From a bacterium (GTDB lineage Bacteria > Actinomycetota > Acidimicrobiia > Spongiisociales > Spongiisociaceae), in contig JAPPFW010000069.1 in assembly GCA_028821575.1 (NCBI GenBank), positions 1-64,000 on the forward strand: a DNA stretch of 64,000 nt, in the 5' to 3' direction. A program made the position numbers and the translations under genes. The notes under the pieces were generated by a model. The model was not told the origin of the DNA and searched no databases. It saw only the letters and a program-made list of their open reading frames with translations. Each line of letters begins with the position of its first letter. The first letter of the stretch is position 1. This document shows positions 1 to 7,050 of the stretch, piece by piece.

Positions 1-23
1 ACCCTCATCAACCGGGCCGCAGC

Positions 24-52
24 TTGACATTTACGCTCCTGGGGTGTCTAAC
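24..52 (+). promoter_or_regulatory. Promoter of the membrane pyrophosphatase gene
   Basis: TTGACA at 24-29 is followed after 17 bases by TCTAAC at 47-52, a four-of-six match to the usual -10 box. A perfect inverted repeat, GGGTGT at 42-47 and ACACCC at 51-56, overlaps the -10 and could be an operator. Transcription would start near base 59. That makes the ATG at 113 the first usable start and argues against the in-frame GTG at 44. Confidence 0.5.
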
Positions 53-112
53 ACCCAGCACCTGCCGCCTGCCATATACTCAGGCCCACCCGCTCCAAGG
101 AAGGTTCCAGCC

Positions 113-2170
113 ATGTCCTCAGACGCTGTATTGGTGATCGCCCTCATCGCCGGTTTGGCGGCGTTGGCACTAGCCGTGTACTACGCACGGGTAGTCCTCG
201 CCGCAGACCCGGGCAACGATCGGATGCAAGAGCTGTCGGCAGCCATCCGCGAAGGCGCCAACGCCTTCATGAAGCGTGAATACACATGGGTGGCCGTCTT
301 CGTCGTCGTTCTTGCCATCCTGATCTCCGTGGTCCTGCCATGGGGGGCGCCATGGGGATCTATCGCCTACATCTTCGGGGCGGTGCTCTCGGCCGGGGCA
401 GGGTTCGTGGGCATGAGGATCGCAACCTCTGCTAACTCCAGAACTGCCGAGGCGGCCCGGGTCGGCGGTGTCAAGCGGGCCCTTCCGGTGGCTTTCCGGG
501 GAGGCGCGGTGATGGGCTTCAGCGTCGCCGGGCTGGGCCTGCTCGGGGTGACGATCGGATACCTGCTGTTCGTCAACGTTCTCGATATCGCAGACAAGTA
601 CAACATCATCGCCGCCATCGGGTTGGGAGGCTCCTCGATCGCCCTCTTTGCGCGGGTCGGAGGCGGTATCTATACCAAGGCGGCCGATGTGGGCGCCGAC
701 CTGGTCGGCAAGGTCGAAGCCGGTATACCCGAGGACGATCCGCGGAACCCGGCGGTGATTGCCGACAATGTGGGCGACAACGTCGGTGACGTGGCAGGCA
801 TGGGGGCGGACCTGTTCGAGTCGTACGTCGGTTCGATCGTCGCGCCCATTGCATACGCGGCCATCGTGTTCGCCTCGAGCTCCTTCGTGGTCGAGGCGAT
901 CGTGTTCCCGCTGGCCATTGCGGCGGTCGGGATGCTGGCGGCCATCATCGGGTCCTTCTTCGTCCGGGTGACGGGGGACAACCTGGCCAAAGCCCTCCAC
1001 CGGGGCAACAACGTAGCCGTGGCCCTAACGGTGGTCGGAACCCTGATCCTCACCAGCGTCATCTTCGGGGACTCCGAGGGGGTCGAGAACCCGTTCGGTC
1101 TGGCCCTGGCGGTCCTGGTAGGCCTGGTGGTGGGGATCCTGGTGGGCAAGCTCTCGGAGATATTCACGTCGGACCACTACAAGACCGTGAAGGAGATCGC
1201 CCGCCAAACGGAGACGGGACCCGCCACGGTGGTGCTGGCGGGCATCGCCGAAGGCATGCGGTCCGCCGCATTCTCCGTGATCGTGGTTGCGGCGGGCATC
1301 GCCGGAGCCCACGCGGCGGGGGACTGGGCAATCGGGGAGGGGGGAGGCATCTACGGGGTGGCCATCGCGGCCATCGGGGTGCTGTCCACTCTCGGGATCA
1401 CCGTGGCGGTCGACGCCTACGGCCCGATCGCCGACAATGCCGGCGGAATCGCCGAGATGGCGCACCTGCCCCCCGAGGTCCGGGAAGCCACCGACGAGTT
1501 GGATGCCCTGGGCAACACCACAGCCGCCCTGGGCAAGGGCTTCGCGATCGGCTCGGCGGCTGTCACCGCTCTCGCGCTTTTCGCAGCCTTCACGCAGGCG
1601 GTTGGGCTCGACTCCATAGACATCACCAACGTCGGAACCACGGTCGGCCTGTTCATCGGGGCGATGTTCCCGTTCCTCTTCGCATCTCTGACCATCAACG
1701 CGGTCAGCCGGGCCGCCTTCCGGATGATCGAGGAGGTACGGCGCCAGTTCCGCGAGATCCCCGGGTTGCTCAAAGGTGACCCGGACGCGAAACCCGAGTA
1801 CGCCAAGGCGGTCGACATAGCCACCGGATCCGCCCTTCGGGAGATGATTGTGCCCGGTGCTCTGGCGGTGGCCCTCCCGCTGGTCGTGGGGTTCATCGAT
1901 GTGGAAGCGCTGGGCGGGCTGCTCGCCGGTGCGCTCGTCACCGGGTTCCTGCTGGCCATCTTCATGGCCAACGCCGGTGGGGCGTGGGACAACGCCAAGA
2001 AGCTGATCGAGTCGGGTGCGTTCGGGGGTAAGGGGTCCGAGCAGCACAAGGCCGCGGTCATCGGCGATACGGTCGGGGACCCCTTCAAAGACACGTCAGG
2101 CCCCGCGATGAACATCGTGATAAAGGTCATGACGATCGTCTCACTCATCTTCGCGGCGGCGTTCATCTGA
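113..2170 (+). CDS. hppA: Membrane-bound proton/sodium-translocating pyrophosphatase, K+-dependent type
   Basis: Hydrolyses cytoplasmic pyrophosphate and uses the energy to pump H+ or Na+ across the membrane. The 685-residue product has the family's many hydrophobic segments, the catalytic DVGADLVGK motif near residue 191, the Asp-rich DNVGDNVGDVAG loop near residue 218, and the C-terminal GDTVGDPFKDTSGP loop. The segment GNTTAALGKG (Asn at residue 468) carries Ala where K+-independent enzymes carry Lys, so I place it in the K+-dependent subfamily; whether it pumps H+ or Na+ cannot be told by eye. The ATG at 113 was chosen because AAGGAAGG lies 8 bases upstream and the promoter box overlaps the alternative GTG at 44. 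It is monocistronic, followed by an intergenic repeat. Confidence 0.96.
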   Translation: MSSDAVLVIALIAGLAALALAVYYARVVLAADPGNDRMQELSAAIREGANAFMKREYTWVAVFVVVLAILISVVLPWGAPWGSIAYIFGAVLSAGAGFVGMRIATSANSRTAEAARVGGVKRALPVAFRGGAVMGFSVAGLGLLGVTIGYLLFVNVLDIADKYNIIAAIGLGGSSIALFARVGGGIYTKAADVGADLVGKVEAGIPEDDPRNPAVIADNVGDNVGDVAGMGADLFESYVGSIVAPIAYAAIVFASSSFVVEAIVFPLAIAAVGMLAAIIGSFFVRVTGDNLAKALHRGNNVAVALTVVGTLILTSVIFGDSEGVENPFGLALAVLVGLVVGILVGKLSEIFTSDHYKTVKEIARQTETGPATVVLAGIAEGMRSAAFSVIVVAAGIAGAHAAGDWAIGEGGGIYGVAIAAIGVLSTLGITVAVDAYGPIADNAGGIAEMAHLPPEVREATDELDALGNTTAALGKGFAIGSAAVTALALFAAFTQAVGLDSIDITNVGTTVGLFIGAMFPFLFASLTINAVSRAAFRMIEEVRRQFREIPGLLKGDPDAKPEYAKAVDIATGSALREMIVPGALAVALPLVVGFIDVEALGGLLAGALVTGFLLAIFMANAGGAWDNAKKLIESGAFGGKGSEQHKAAVIGDTVGDPFKDTSGPAMNIVIKVMTIVSLIFAAAFI

Positions 2171-2263
2171 CGCAGGCAGTTCCAAGGGAGAATCGGGTTC
2201 TGGGCAGGGCAGACGGATTCCATGCGCTTCGGCCATGCGGGTGGGTGGCTGAGCGCCTAGGCG

Positions 2264-2380
2264 CTAGGTGGATGCTGAAAAAGCCCGTACAAAGGGGTTC
2301 GCCTGCTAGCCCTCAATGCTCTGACCAGGTAGTTCGCCAAACGGCGAACCCCGCTAGATTCACTTTTCAGCACCCTCCTG
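2264..2380. repeat. MITE-like palindromic repeat, copy 1
   Basis: An imperfect palindrome with nested arms: TGCTGAAAA at 2273-2281 pairs with TTTTCAGCA at 2364-2372, and GGGGTTCGCC at 2294-2303 pairs perfectly with GGCGAACCCC at 2343-2352. The whole unit is collinear, in reverse orientation, with 11225-11337; shared blocks include AAAGCCCGT, GACCAGGT, CCCCGCTAGA and CAGCACCCTCCT. It contains no gene. A non-autonomous element mobilised by a transposase encoded elsewhere is the likely nature. The hairpin may also end hppA transcription. Just before it lies a perfect 14-bp palindrome at 2252-2265. Confidence 0.7.
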
Positions 2381-2399
2381 GGAGAGCGAGCGGGGGTTC

Positions 2400-3644
2400 A
2401 TGGCGAGGCATGTGATACTCATGCGCCACGGCGAGTCCGAGGCCAACGCACGTCACCTGTTCCAGGGCGCCGGTTCCAGCCCACTGACGGCGACAGGTCG
2501 TGCCCAGGCCGGGAAGGCCGCGGGAAGGCTGGCGGGGCGCCGGTTCGCCATCGTCGAGTCCTCCGACCTGGAGCGTTCCGTCGACACCGCTCAACTCGCT
2601 GGATTCGAGCCGGTCCAGCGGACGGCGTGGCGGGAAGGCGACATCGGTCAGTGGGAGGGCATCTCCGAGAGGCTTGCCCAGGACAGTTACGCAGAAGAGC
2701 TCGCCCAGCTCTACTGGGACTACGACATGCGGATGGGGGTGACCGGCGAGTCACCCAGGCAGGTCGCCGAACGAGGATGTACGGCACTGGATGATCTGGT
2801 CGCCCGGTTGCGCGACGGAGAGACCGCACTGGTTGTCGCCCATGGTGGTCTGATCGGCGCGGTCCTGTGGCAACTTCTCGATCTGCCCACAGGTCGCCGA
2901 AGGCTGGCGTTGCTGTCCAACACCGCCTTCTGCGAGTTGACGATCCACGACCACGGTCCCTCTCTACGGCGCTACAACGACACCGCCCATCTTGGCCCGG
3001 TGGTCGACTGGGCCTCCTACATGCGCATGCAGGGGGCGGTCGTGATCGACCTGATCCGCCACGGGGTTACCCACGCCAATCTGGAACGCCGCGTCCAGGG
3101 GCGGCGGGACAACGGCCTCCATCCCGCCGGACGTGCCCAGTCCCTGAAGCTGAGCGACTGGATCGGAGAGGTGGATGAGGTGTACTCATCCTCTCTGGGC
3201 AGGGCCATGGCCACCGCTGAACTCGTATTCGACCGACCGGCCATCCCGGTCGACGAGATGGTGGAGATAAGCCTGGGGGAATGGGAGGGCGAACTGTGGG
3301 AGGAGCTCGAGGCTGCCGGCAAGCTGGGCGGGTATCCCACCGACGGGAACGACATCCGCCGTGGGCATACCGGGGAGACCTGGAGTGATGTCCAGAACCG
3401 GACCTCGGGATTCCTCAAAGCCCTCCAGCGGACCCACCCCGGGGGTCGGGTAGCGGTAGCCTCCCACGGAGGGGCGATACGTGCCTATGCGGGTTCCGTC
3501 CTCGGCTTTGGATTCGACAAGGCTCGCCTCATCGGGTCCTTGGGCAACACGTCGGTCACCCAGATGGTGGTGCTCGCCGACGGGAGTGGGGCCATCGCCA
3601 CCTACAACGTCACCGCCCATCTCGAGAAGGCACGGGCCGGGTAG
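2400..3644 (+). CDS. Two-domain histidine phosphatase (phosphoglycerate mutase-like), first of a tandem pair
   Basis: Two histidine-phosphatase domains lie in one 414-residue chain. Domain 1 (about 1-200) has LMRHGES with the catalytic His at residue 10 and a second His in VVAHGG. Domain 2 (about 210-414) has LIRHGVT near residue 217 and VASHGG. Such enzymes form a phosphohistidine intermediate and remove phosphate from small metabolites or proteins. Most bacterial members have one domain of about 200 residues, so this is an internal duplication. The next gene is a full-length paralogue with the same two-domain plan. The substrate is unknown; no neighbour points to one. The ATG start is preceded by purine-rich GGGAGAGCGAG. 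Confidence 0.88.
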   Translation: MARHVILMRHGESEANARHLFQGAGSSPLTATGRAQAGKAAGRLAGRRFAIVESSDLERSVDTAQLAGFEPVQRTAWREGDIGQWEGISERLAQDSYAEELAQLYWDYDMRMGVTGESPRQVAERGCTALDDLVARLRDGETALVVAHGGLIGAVLWQLLDLPTGRRRLALLSNTAFCELTIHDHGPSLRRYNDTAHLGPVVDWASYMRMQGAVVIDLIRHGVTHANLERRVQGRRDNGLHPAGRAQSLKLSDWIGEVDEVYSSSLGRAMATAELVFDRPAIPVDEMVEISLGEWEGELWEELEAAGKLGGYPTDGNDIRRGHTGETWSDVQNRTSGFLKALQRTHPGGRVAVASHGGAIRAYAGSVLGFGFDKARLIGSLGNTSVTQMVVLADGSGAIATYNVTAHLEKARAG

Positions 3645-3688
3645 GACGAAAGACCGGGGCCGCGATGGCCGGGCAAGGAGACAGGCAC

Positions 3689-4918
3689 TTGGCCAGGAAC
3701 GTGATTCTGATGCGCCACGGCGAGTCGGCGGCCAACGCGCGCGGGGTCTGGCAGGGGACAGGCTCCAGCCCCCTGACAGCCAAAGGACTCCGCCAGGCCC
3801 GGCGTGCCGGGGAGAGGCTGGCCGGAAGGCGCCTGGCGCTTGTGGAGTCGTCCGATTTGGAACGGTGCGTGGATACGGCGAGAGCCGTAGGCTTCGAGCC
3901 ACGGCGCCGTCCGATCTGGCGGGAGGGGGATGTGGGCGAGTGGGAGGGGCTGGACCGCCGGTGTGTGATGGCTCACTTCGGCGAGGAGTTGGAGCGGCTC
4001 CACTACGACTACGACATGCCAGTAGGCGTGACCGGAGAGTCTCCCCGGCAGGCTGGAGAGCGCGGTTGGCAAGGCGTTCACGACGTGGTCGGCCGCCTCG
4101 ACGAAGGCCAGACCGCCCTGGTCGTGACCCACGCAGGCCTGATCGGCGCGCTCCTGCGGCTCGTTCTGGGTCTCCCCTCCGACCGTCGCCGGCTCGGCGT
4201 TGTGTCCAACACCTCCTTTTGCGAGTTGAGCTTCGGGACGGATGGAGCAGTCATGCGTCGGTTCAACGATGCGGCTCATCTGGCTCCGGTGCCCGCATGG
4301 CCGGAACAGATGAGGCTGGCGGGAGGGGTGGTGGTGGAGTTGATCCGCCATGGGGCCTCCTATGCCAACGCGGCGCGCGGGGGTCGGCGTGGTCGCGACA
4401 GCCTCCATCCCCGGGGAAGGGCTCAGACCGAGAGGCTGAGGGACGGGATCGGGGAGATCGACGAGGTGTACTCGTCTCCTCTCGGGCGGGCTATGGACAC
4501 GGCCGGAATCCTGGGCGGTCGCCCACCTGTCGAGGTTCCCGGACTGGGGGAGGTGGACCTGACCGGATGGAACGGAGACGAGTGGCCCGAAGTGGAAGCG
4601 GCGCACCTCGGAGATGGAGACCTCAAGGACGGTGCCGGCGCCGGTCAGCCCCACGGCGGGGAGACGTGGAGCGAGGTCCAGCGGCGAGTGTCGCCTTTCC
4701 TCGAATCCCTGGTCCGCAACCATTCGCACCGGCGGGTGGCGGTGGTCTCACACGGTGGGGTAATCAGGGCCTGCGCAGGTTCCGTGCTGGACTTCGGATT
4801 TGAAAAGGCCCGGCTGCTCGCATCCCTGGACAACGCTTCGGTCACCCAGGTGGTCATGGGGGCCTCCGGCAATGCGGTCCTGGCCACCTACAACATCACG
4901 GCCCACTTGGAGAACTGA
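3689..4918 (+). CDS. Two-domain histidine phosphatase, second of a tandem pair
   Basis: Paralogue of the gene just upstream, with the same order of two histidine-phosphatase domains: LMRHGES at the N terminus with VVTHAG later, then LIRHGAS and VVSHGG in the second half. All four catalytic RHG/His motifs are intact. I take the TTG at 3689 as the start: AAGGAG lies 8 bases upstream and the protein then begins exactly like its paralogue (ARNVILMRHGES against ARHVILMRHGES). An ATG at 3665 would add eight residues with no support. The 44-base spacing suggests one transcript for both genes. The product is 409 residues, cytoplasmic, of unknown substrate. The second domain is more diverged and Arg/Gly-rich around its linker. 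Confidence 0.87.
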   Translation: MARNVILMRHGESAANARGVWQGTGSSPLTAKGLRQARRAGERLAGRRLALVESSDLERCVDTARAVGFEPRRRPIWREGDVGEWEGLDRRCVMAHFGEELERLHYDYDMPVGVTGESPRQAGERGWQGVHDVVGRLDEGQTALVVTHAGLIGALLRLVLGLPSDRRRLGVVSNTSFCELSFGTDGAVMRRFNDAAHLAPVPAWPEQMRLAGGVVVELIRHGASYANAARGGRRGRDSLHPRGRAQTERLRDGIGEIDEVYSSPLGRAMDTAGILGGRPPVEVPGLGEVDLTGWNGDEWPEVEAAHLGDGDLKDGAGAGQPHGGETWSEVQRRVSPFLESLVRNHSHRRVAVVSHGGVIRACAGSVLDFGFEKARLLASLDNASVTQVVMGASGNAVLATYNITAHLEN

Positions 4919-5029
4919 ACAGTGCATACGGCCGCCGCTAACCTGGGCGGGTCGATCCGTCGGTCGGCGGTCTCGGTGCCGGGCACGTAGTTCCCCGGCG
5001 CCGGATAGCAGTAGTCCAAAGGAGAAACC

Positions 5030-5530
5030 ATGGCACGTACGGCACTCAAGGGCAATGCCGTCAACACGAGCGGGGACCTGCCCGCGGTCGGCACCTCGGC
5101 GCCCGGCTTCACGCTCACGACCAAAGACCTCGGTTCGGTCTCGTCCGGGGACCTCGCCGGCGGTCGCGTGGTTCTCAACATCTTTCCGTCGGTGGACACC
5201 GGCACCTGCGCCGCCAGCGTCCGCGCATTCAACGAGCGAGCCGCCGCGCTCGAAGACACCACGGTCGTGTGTGTCTCGGCCGACCTGCCCTTCGCTGCGG
5301 GTCGCTTCTGCGAAGCCGAGGGAATCGGCAACGTCATCACCGGCTCGGTGTTCCGCAACCGGGAGTTCATGGACGACTACGGCGTTGGCATGGTGGACGG
5401 GCCGCTCGAGGGACTGTGCGCGCGGGCCGTGGTGGTCATCGACCGCGACGGGACGGTGCTCCACTCGCACCTGGTGCCGGAGATTGTCGACGAGCCCGAC
5501 TACGACGCCGCCCTGGCAGCCCTCGGCTGA
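5030..5530 (+). CDS. tpx: Thiol peroxidase (atypical 2-Cys peroxiredoxin)
   Basis: Reduces hydrogen peroxide and organic hydroperoxides with electrons from thioredoxin. The 166-residue length is normal for Tpx. The peroxidatic cysteine is C60 in PSVDTGTC and the resolving cysteine is C94 in RFCEAEGIGNV, the spacing expected for atypical 2-Cys Tpx. No signal peptide, so cytoplasmic. The ATG has a strong AAAGGAG ribosome site six bases upstream. It stands alone, convergent with the coiled-coil gene downstream, with a hairpin between them. Confidence 0.95.
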   Translation: MARTALKGNAVNTSGDLPAVGTSAPGFTLTTKDLGSVSSGDLAGGRVVLNIFPSVDTGTCAASVRAFNERAAALEDTTVVCVSADLPFAAGRFCEAEGIGNVITGSVFRNREFMDDYGVGMVDGPLEGLCARAVVVIDRDGTVLHSHLVPEIVDEPDYDAALAALG

Positions 5531-5552
5531 GTAGACGCCGCCCGGATTGTCC

Positions 5553-5589
5553 GTCACGACCCGCCTAGGCCTGCGCGGGTGATCGTGAC
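5553..5589. terminator. Hairpin between convergent genes
   Basis: GTCACGA at 5553-5559 pairs with TCGTGAC at 5583-5589, and CCCGC at 5560-5564 pairs with GCGGG at 5575-5579, leaving a three-base internal loop. It lies between the ends of tpx and the minus-strand coiled-coil gene and probably serves both. No T-run follows. Confidence 0.5.
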
Positions 5590-5618
5590 TAATCGCCGAG
5601 GCAATCGGGCAAGGGCCG

Positions 5619-6239
5619 TCAGCCTGTTGCCGCGCGGCGGGTCTGGGTAGAATCGTCGGTATGGGCTTGGGTCCCGCCTGTCAGGGGTCCGCGGGGAGTG
5701 GCCACACTCATGCCGAGATGTCCCTCGATGCCGGCCAGTCTCTCCCCGTTGCCGGCAACAGCCCCGCGCACCTGGTCGTGGGCCTCCTGGAGCTCCTGGC
5801 GCACCTGTGCGTTGTCCCCTTGGAGTTCTCGCCGTAGTTCTTTGTGGGCCTCGTGGAACTCCTGGCGTAGTTCCTTGTGGGCCTCGTGGAACTCCTGGCG
5901 TAGTTCCTTGTGGGCCTCGTGGAGTTCCCGGCGTATCTGTGCGTTGTCCGCGTGGAGTTCTCGCCGTAGTTCTTTGTGGGCCTCGTGGAACTCCTGGCGT
6001 AGTTCTTTGTGGGCCTTGTGGAGTTGCTGGCGTATCTGTGCGTTGTCCGCGTGGAGTTCTCGCCGTAGTTCTTTGTGGGCCTCGTGGAACTCCTGGCGTA
6101 ACTGCCTGTTGGCCTCCTGGAACTCTCGACGTAGATTGCCTACGCTTCTCTGCTGGTTCCAGACGATAGTCAGTACGCCCAACGCTACGGCGACGATGAT
6201 CTGGATGGTGGCGGCATCCATCCCCATAGTGTCAACCAT
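5619..6239 (-). CDS. Membrane-anchored coiled-coil protein with twelve 11-residue repeats
   Basis: The 206-residue product starts with one hydrophobic segment (about residues 10-27, AATIQIIVAVALGVLTIVW), then twelve consecutive 11-residue units (residues 36-167) of the type LRQEFHEAHKE, LRRELHADNAQ and IRRELHEAHKE, then a short Gly/Thr-rich tail. Period eleven is the mark of a hendecad, right-handed coiled coil. The units themselves are ordered in threes, giving a 33-residue super-repeat. An anchored, rod-forming protein facing one side of the membrane is the natural reading; no enzymatic domain is present. Because the DNA is a tandem repeat, frames on the other strand also stay open here, but only this one has a membrane segment and a regular heptad/hendecad pattern. 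ATGs at residues 5 and 7 are alternative starts. Confidence 0.65.
   Translation of the reverse strand: MVDTMGMDAATIQIIVAVALGVLTIVWNQQRSVGNLRREFQEANRQLRQEFHEAHKELRRELHADNAQIRQQLHKAHKELRQEFHEAHKELRRELHADNAQIRRELHEAHKELRQEFHEAHKELRQEFHEAHKELRRELQGDNAQVRQELQEAHDQVRGAVAGNGERLAGIEGHLGMSVATPRGPLTGGTQAHTDDSTQTRRAATG
5739..6134 (-). repeat. 33-bp tandem repeats coding for hendecads
   Basis: Twelve consecutive 33-base units inside the coiled-coil gene, several nearly identical at the DNA level (for example the recurrent GTAGTTCTTTGTGGGCCTCG on the plus strand). Whole-unit gain or loss would keep the reading frame, so rod length may vary between strains. Confidence 0.8.
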
Positions 6240-6409
6240 ACCACAGTTCGGATGGTCTACAACCTACTTATACGTAGAATATCGTGAACCAAGTATCATG
6301 CCAGGTCCGGATACGAAACCGAACGAAGTACTGACTCCGGGCATACTCCCTCGGTCAGCGGGGTGCGGGCCGGTTCAGGACGGGGTACCGCTCGTTGGTC
6401 GGATCGAAC

Positions 6410-7027
6410 TCACTCGTTCGGCCACACGATCAACGACGCCCAGCTGTCGACGGTCGGGTCGTGCATGTAGTCCTCCAGCACGCCACGTACTTCGAACCCG
6501 TTCCTGACCTGGAAGCTCAGCGTGCGGTCGTACAGTTCGCCCGCCGCGACCTTGGCGACGTAGTCTGCTGCGGTCATGGAATCCTTGTGCTCGGCGTAGC
6601 CGGGGATCACCCCGCCCGCGATGATGCCGCGTAGTCCCAGTTGGCGACATACGCCCTTGCGGAGGTCGTAGAGACGGCTCCCGATCCCGCGTCGCCGGTA
6701 TCGGGGGTCGACCGAGATGTCGCTTCCGTAGTACCAGTCGCCGTCGGGATTGTGCCCGGCCTTTCCTCCCTCGGCCATGAGATCCTTGAGCCGGTGCTGG
6801 GGCCGGCTCAGGTCGAAGTGGACTCGCACTCCGAGACCCATCGCGATCGGCTCTTCGCCGTCCAGCACCACGAAGTTGCCCTCGGGGAACGCCTCGGCAA
6901 GGTCGGTGAGTTCGGGCGCCGAGTACAGGTCGGCCGGATCGACACTGGGAAACGCCCTCAGCTCGAGGGCCTCGAGAGCGTCCGCCCAGCGGGTCTCGAT
7001 CTGGCAGTAGCGAAGCTCTTCGATCAC
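6410..7027 (-). CDS. GNAT-family N-acetyltransferase
   Basis: A 205-residue acetyl-CoA-dependent N-acyltransferase. The acetyl-CoA binding motif A is visible as ISVDPRYRRRGIGSRLYDLR at about residues 107-126, and the C terminus GFEVRGVLEDY fits the last strands of the fold. The substrate is not evident. The GTG start at 7027 is only 23 bp from the oppositely oriented FAD oxidoreductase, and a TATGAT box sits six bases upstream, so the message is probably leaderless. The neighbouring PuuB-like oxidase and the nearby polyamine importer make an amine substrate an attractive guess, but nothing in the protein proves it. Confidence 0.85.
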   Translation of the reverse strand: MIEELRYCQIETRWADALEALELRAFPSVDPADLYSAPELTDLAEAFPEGNFVVLDGEEPIAMGLGVRVHFDLSRPQHRLKDLMAEGGKAGHNPDGDWYYGSDISVDPRYRRRGIGSRLYDLRKGVCRQLGLRGIIAGGVIPGYAEHKDSMTAADYVAKVAAGELYDRTLSFQVRNGFEVRGVLEDYMHDPTVDSWASLIVWPNE

Positions 7028-7033
7028 GACCGG

Positions 7034-7043
7034 ATCATATACT
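7034..7043. promoter_or_regulatory. Overlapping back-to-back -10 boxes of a bidirectional leaderless promoter
   Basis: On the plus strand TATACT (7038-7043) lies 7 bases before the GTG at 7051. On the minus strand TATGAT (plus bases 7034-7039) lies 6 bases before the GTG at 7027. The two boxes share two bases. In actinobacteria a TANNNT box 6-8 bases before a GTG/ATG marks leaderless transcripts, so both genes appear to start from one nearly symmetric site. Confidence 0.55.
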
Positions 7044-7050
7044 CCCGGCG

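Noticed and set aside
1025-2047. Long minus-strand open frame opposite hppA
   Set aside because: It is a by-product of high GC and codon bias on the coding strand; Arg/Pro/Gly/His-rich translation without any domain. Similar shadows opposite most genes were ignored.
5698-6507. Plus-strand frames across the coiled-coil repeats
   Set aside because: The tandem 33-bp units keep several frames open. The plus-strand products are Trp/Ser/Cys-rich and lack the membrane segment and regular 11-residue pattern of the minus-strand product.
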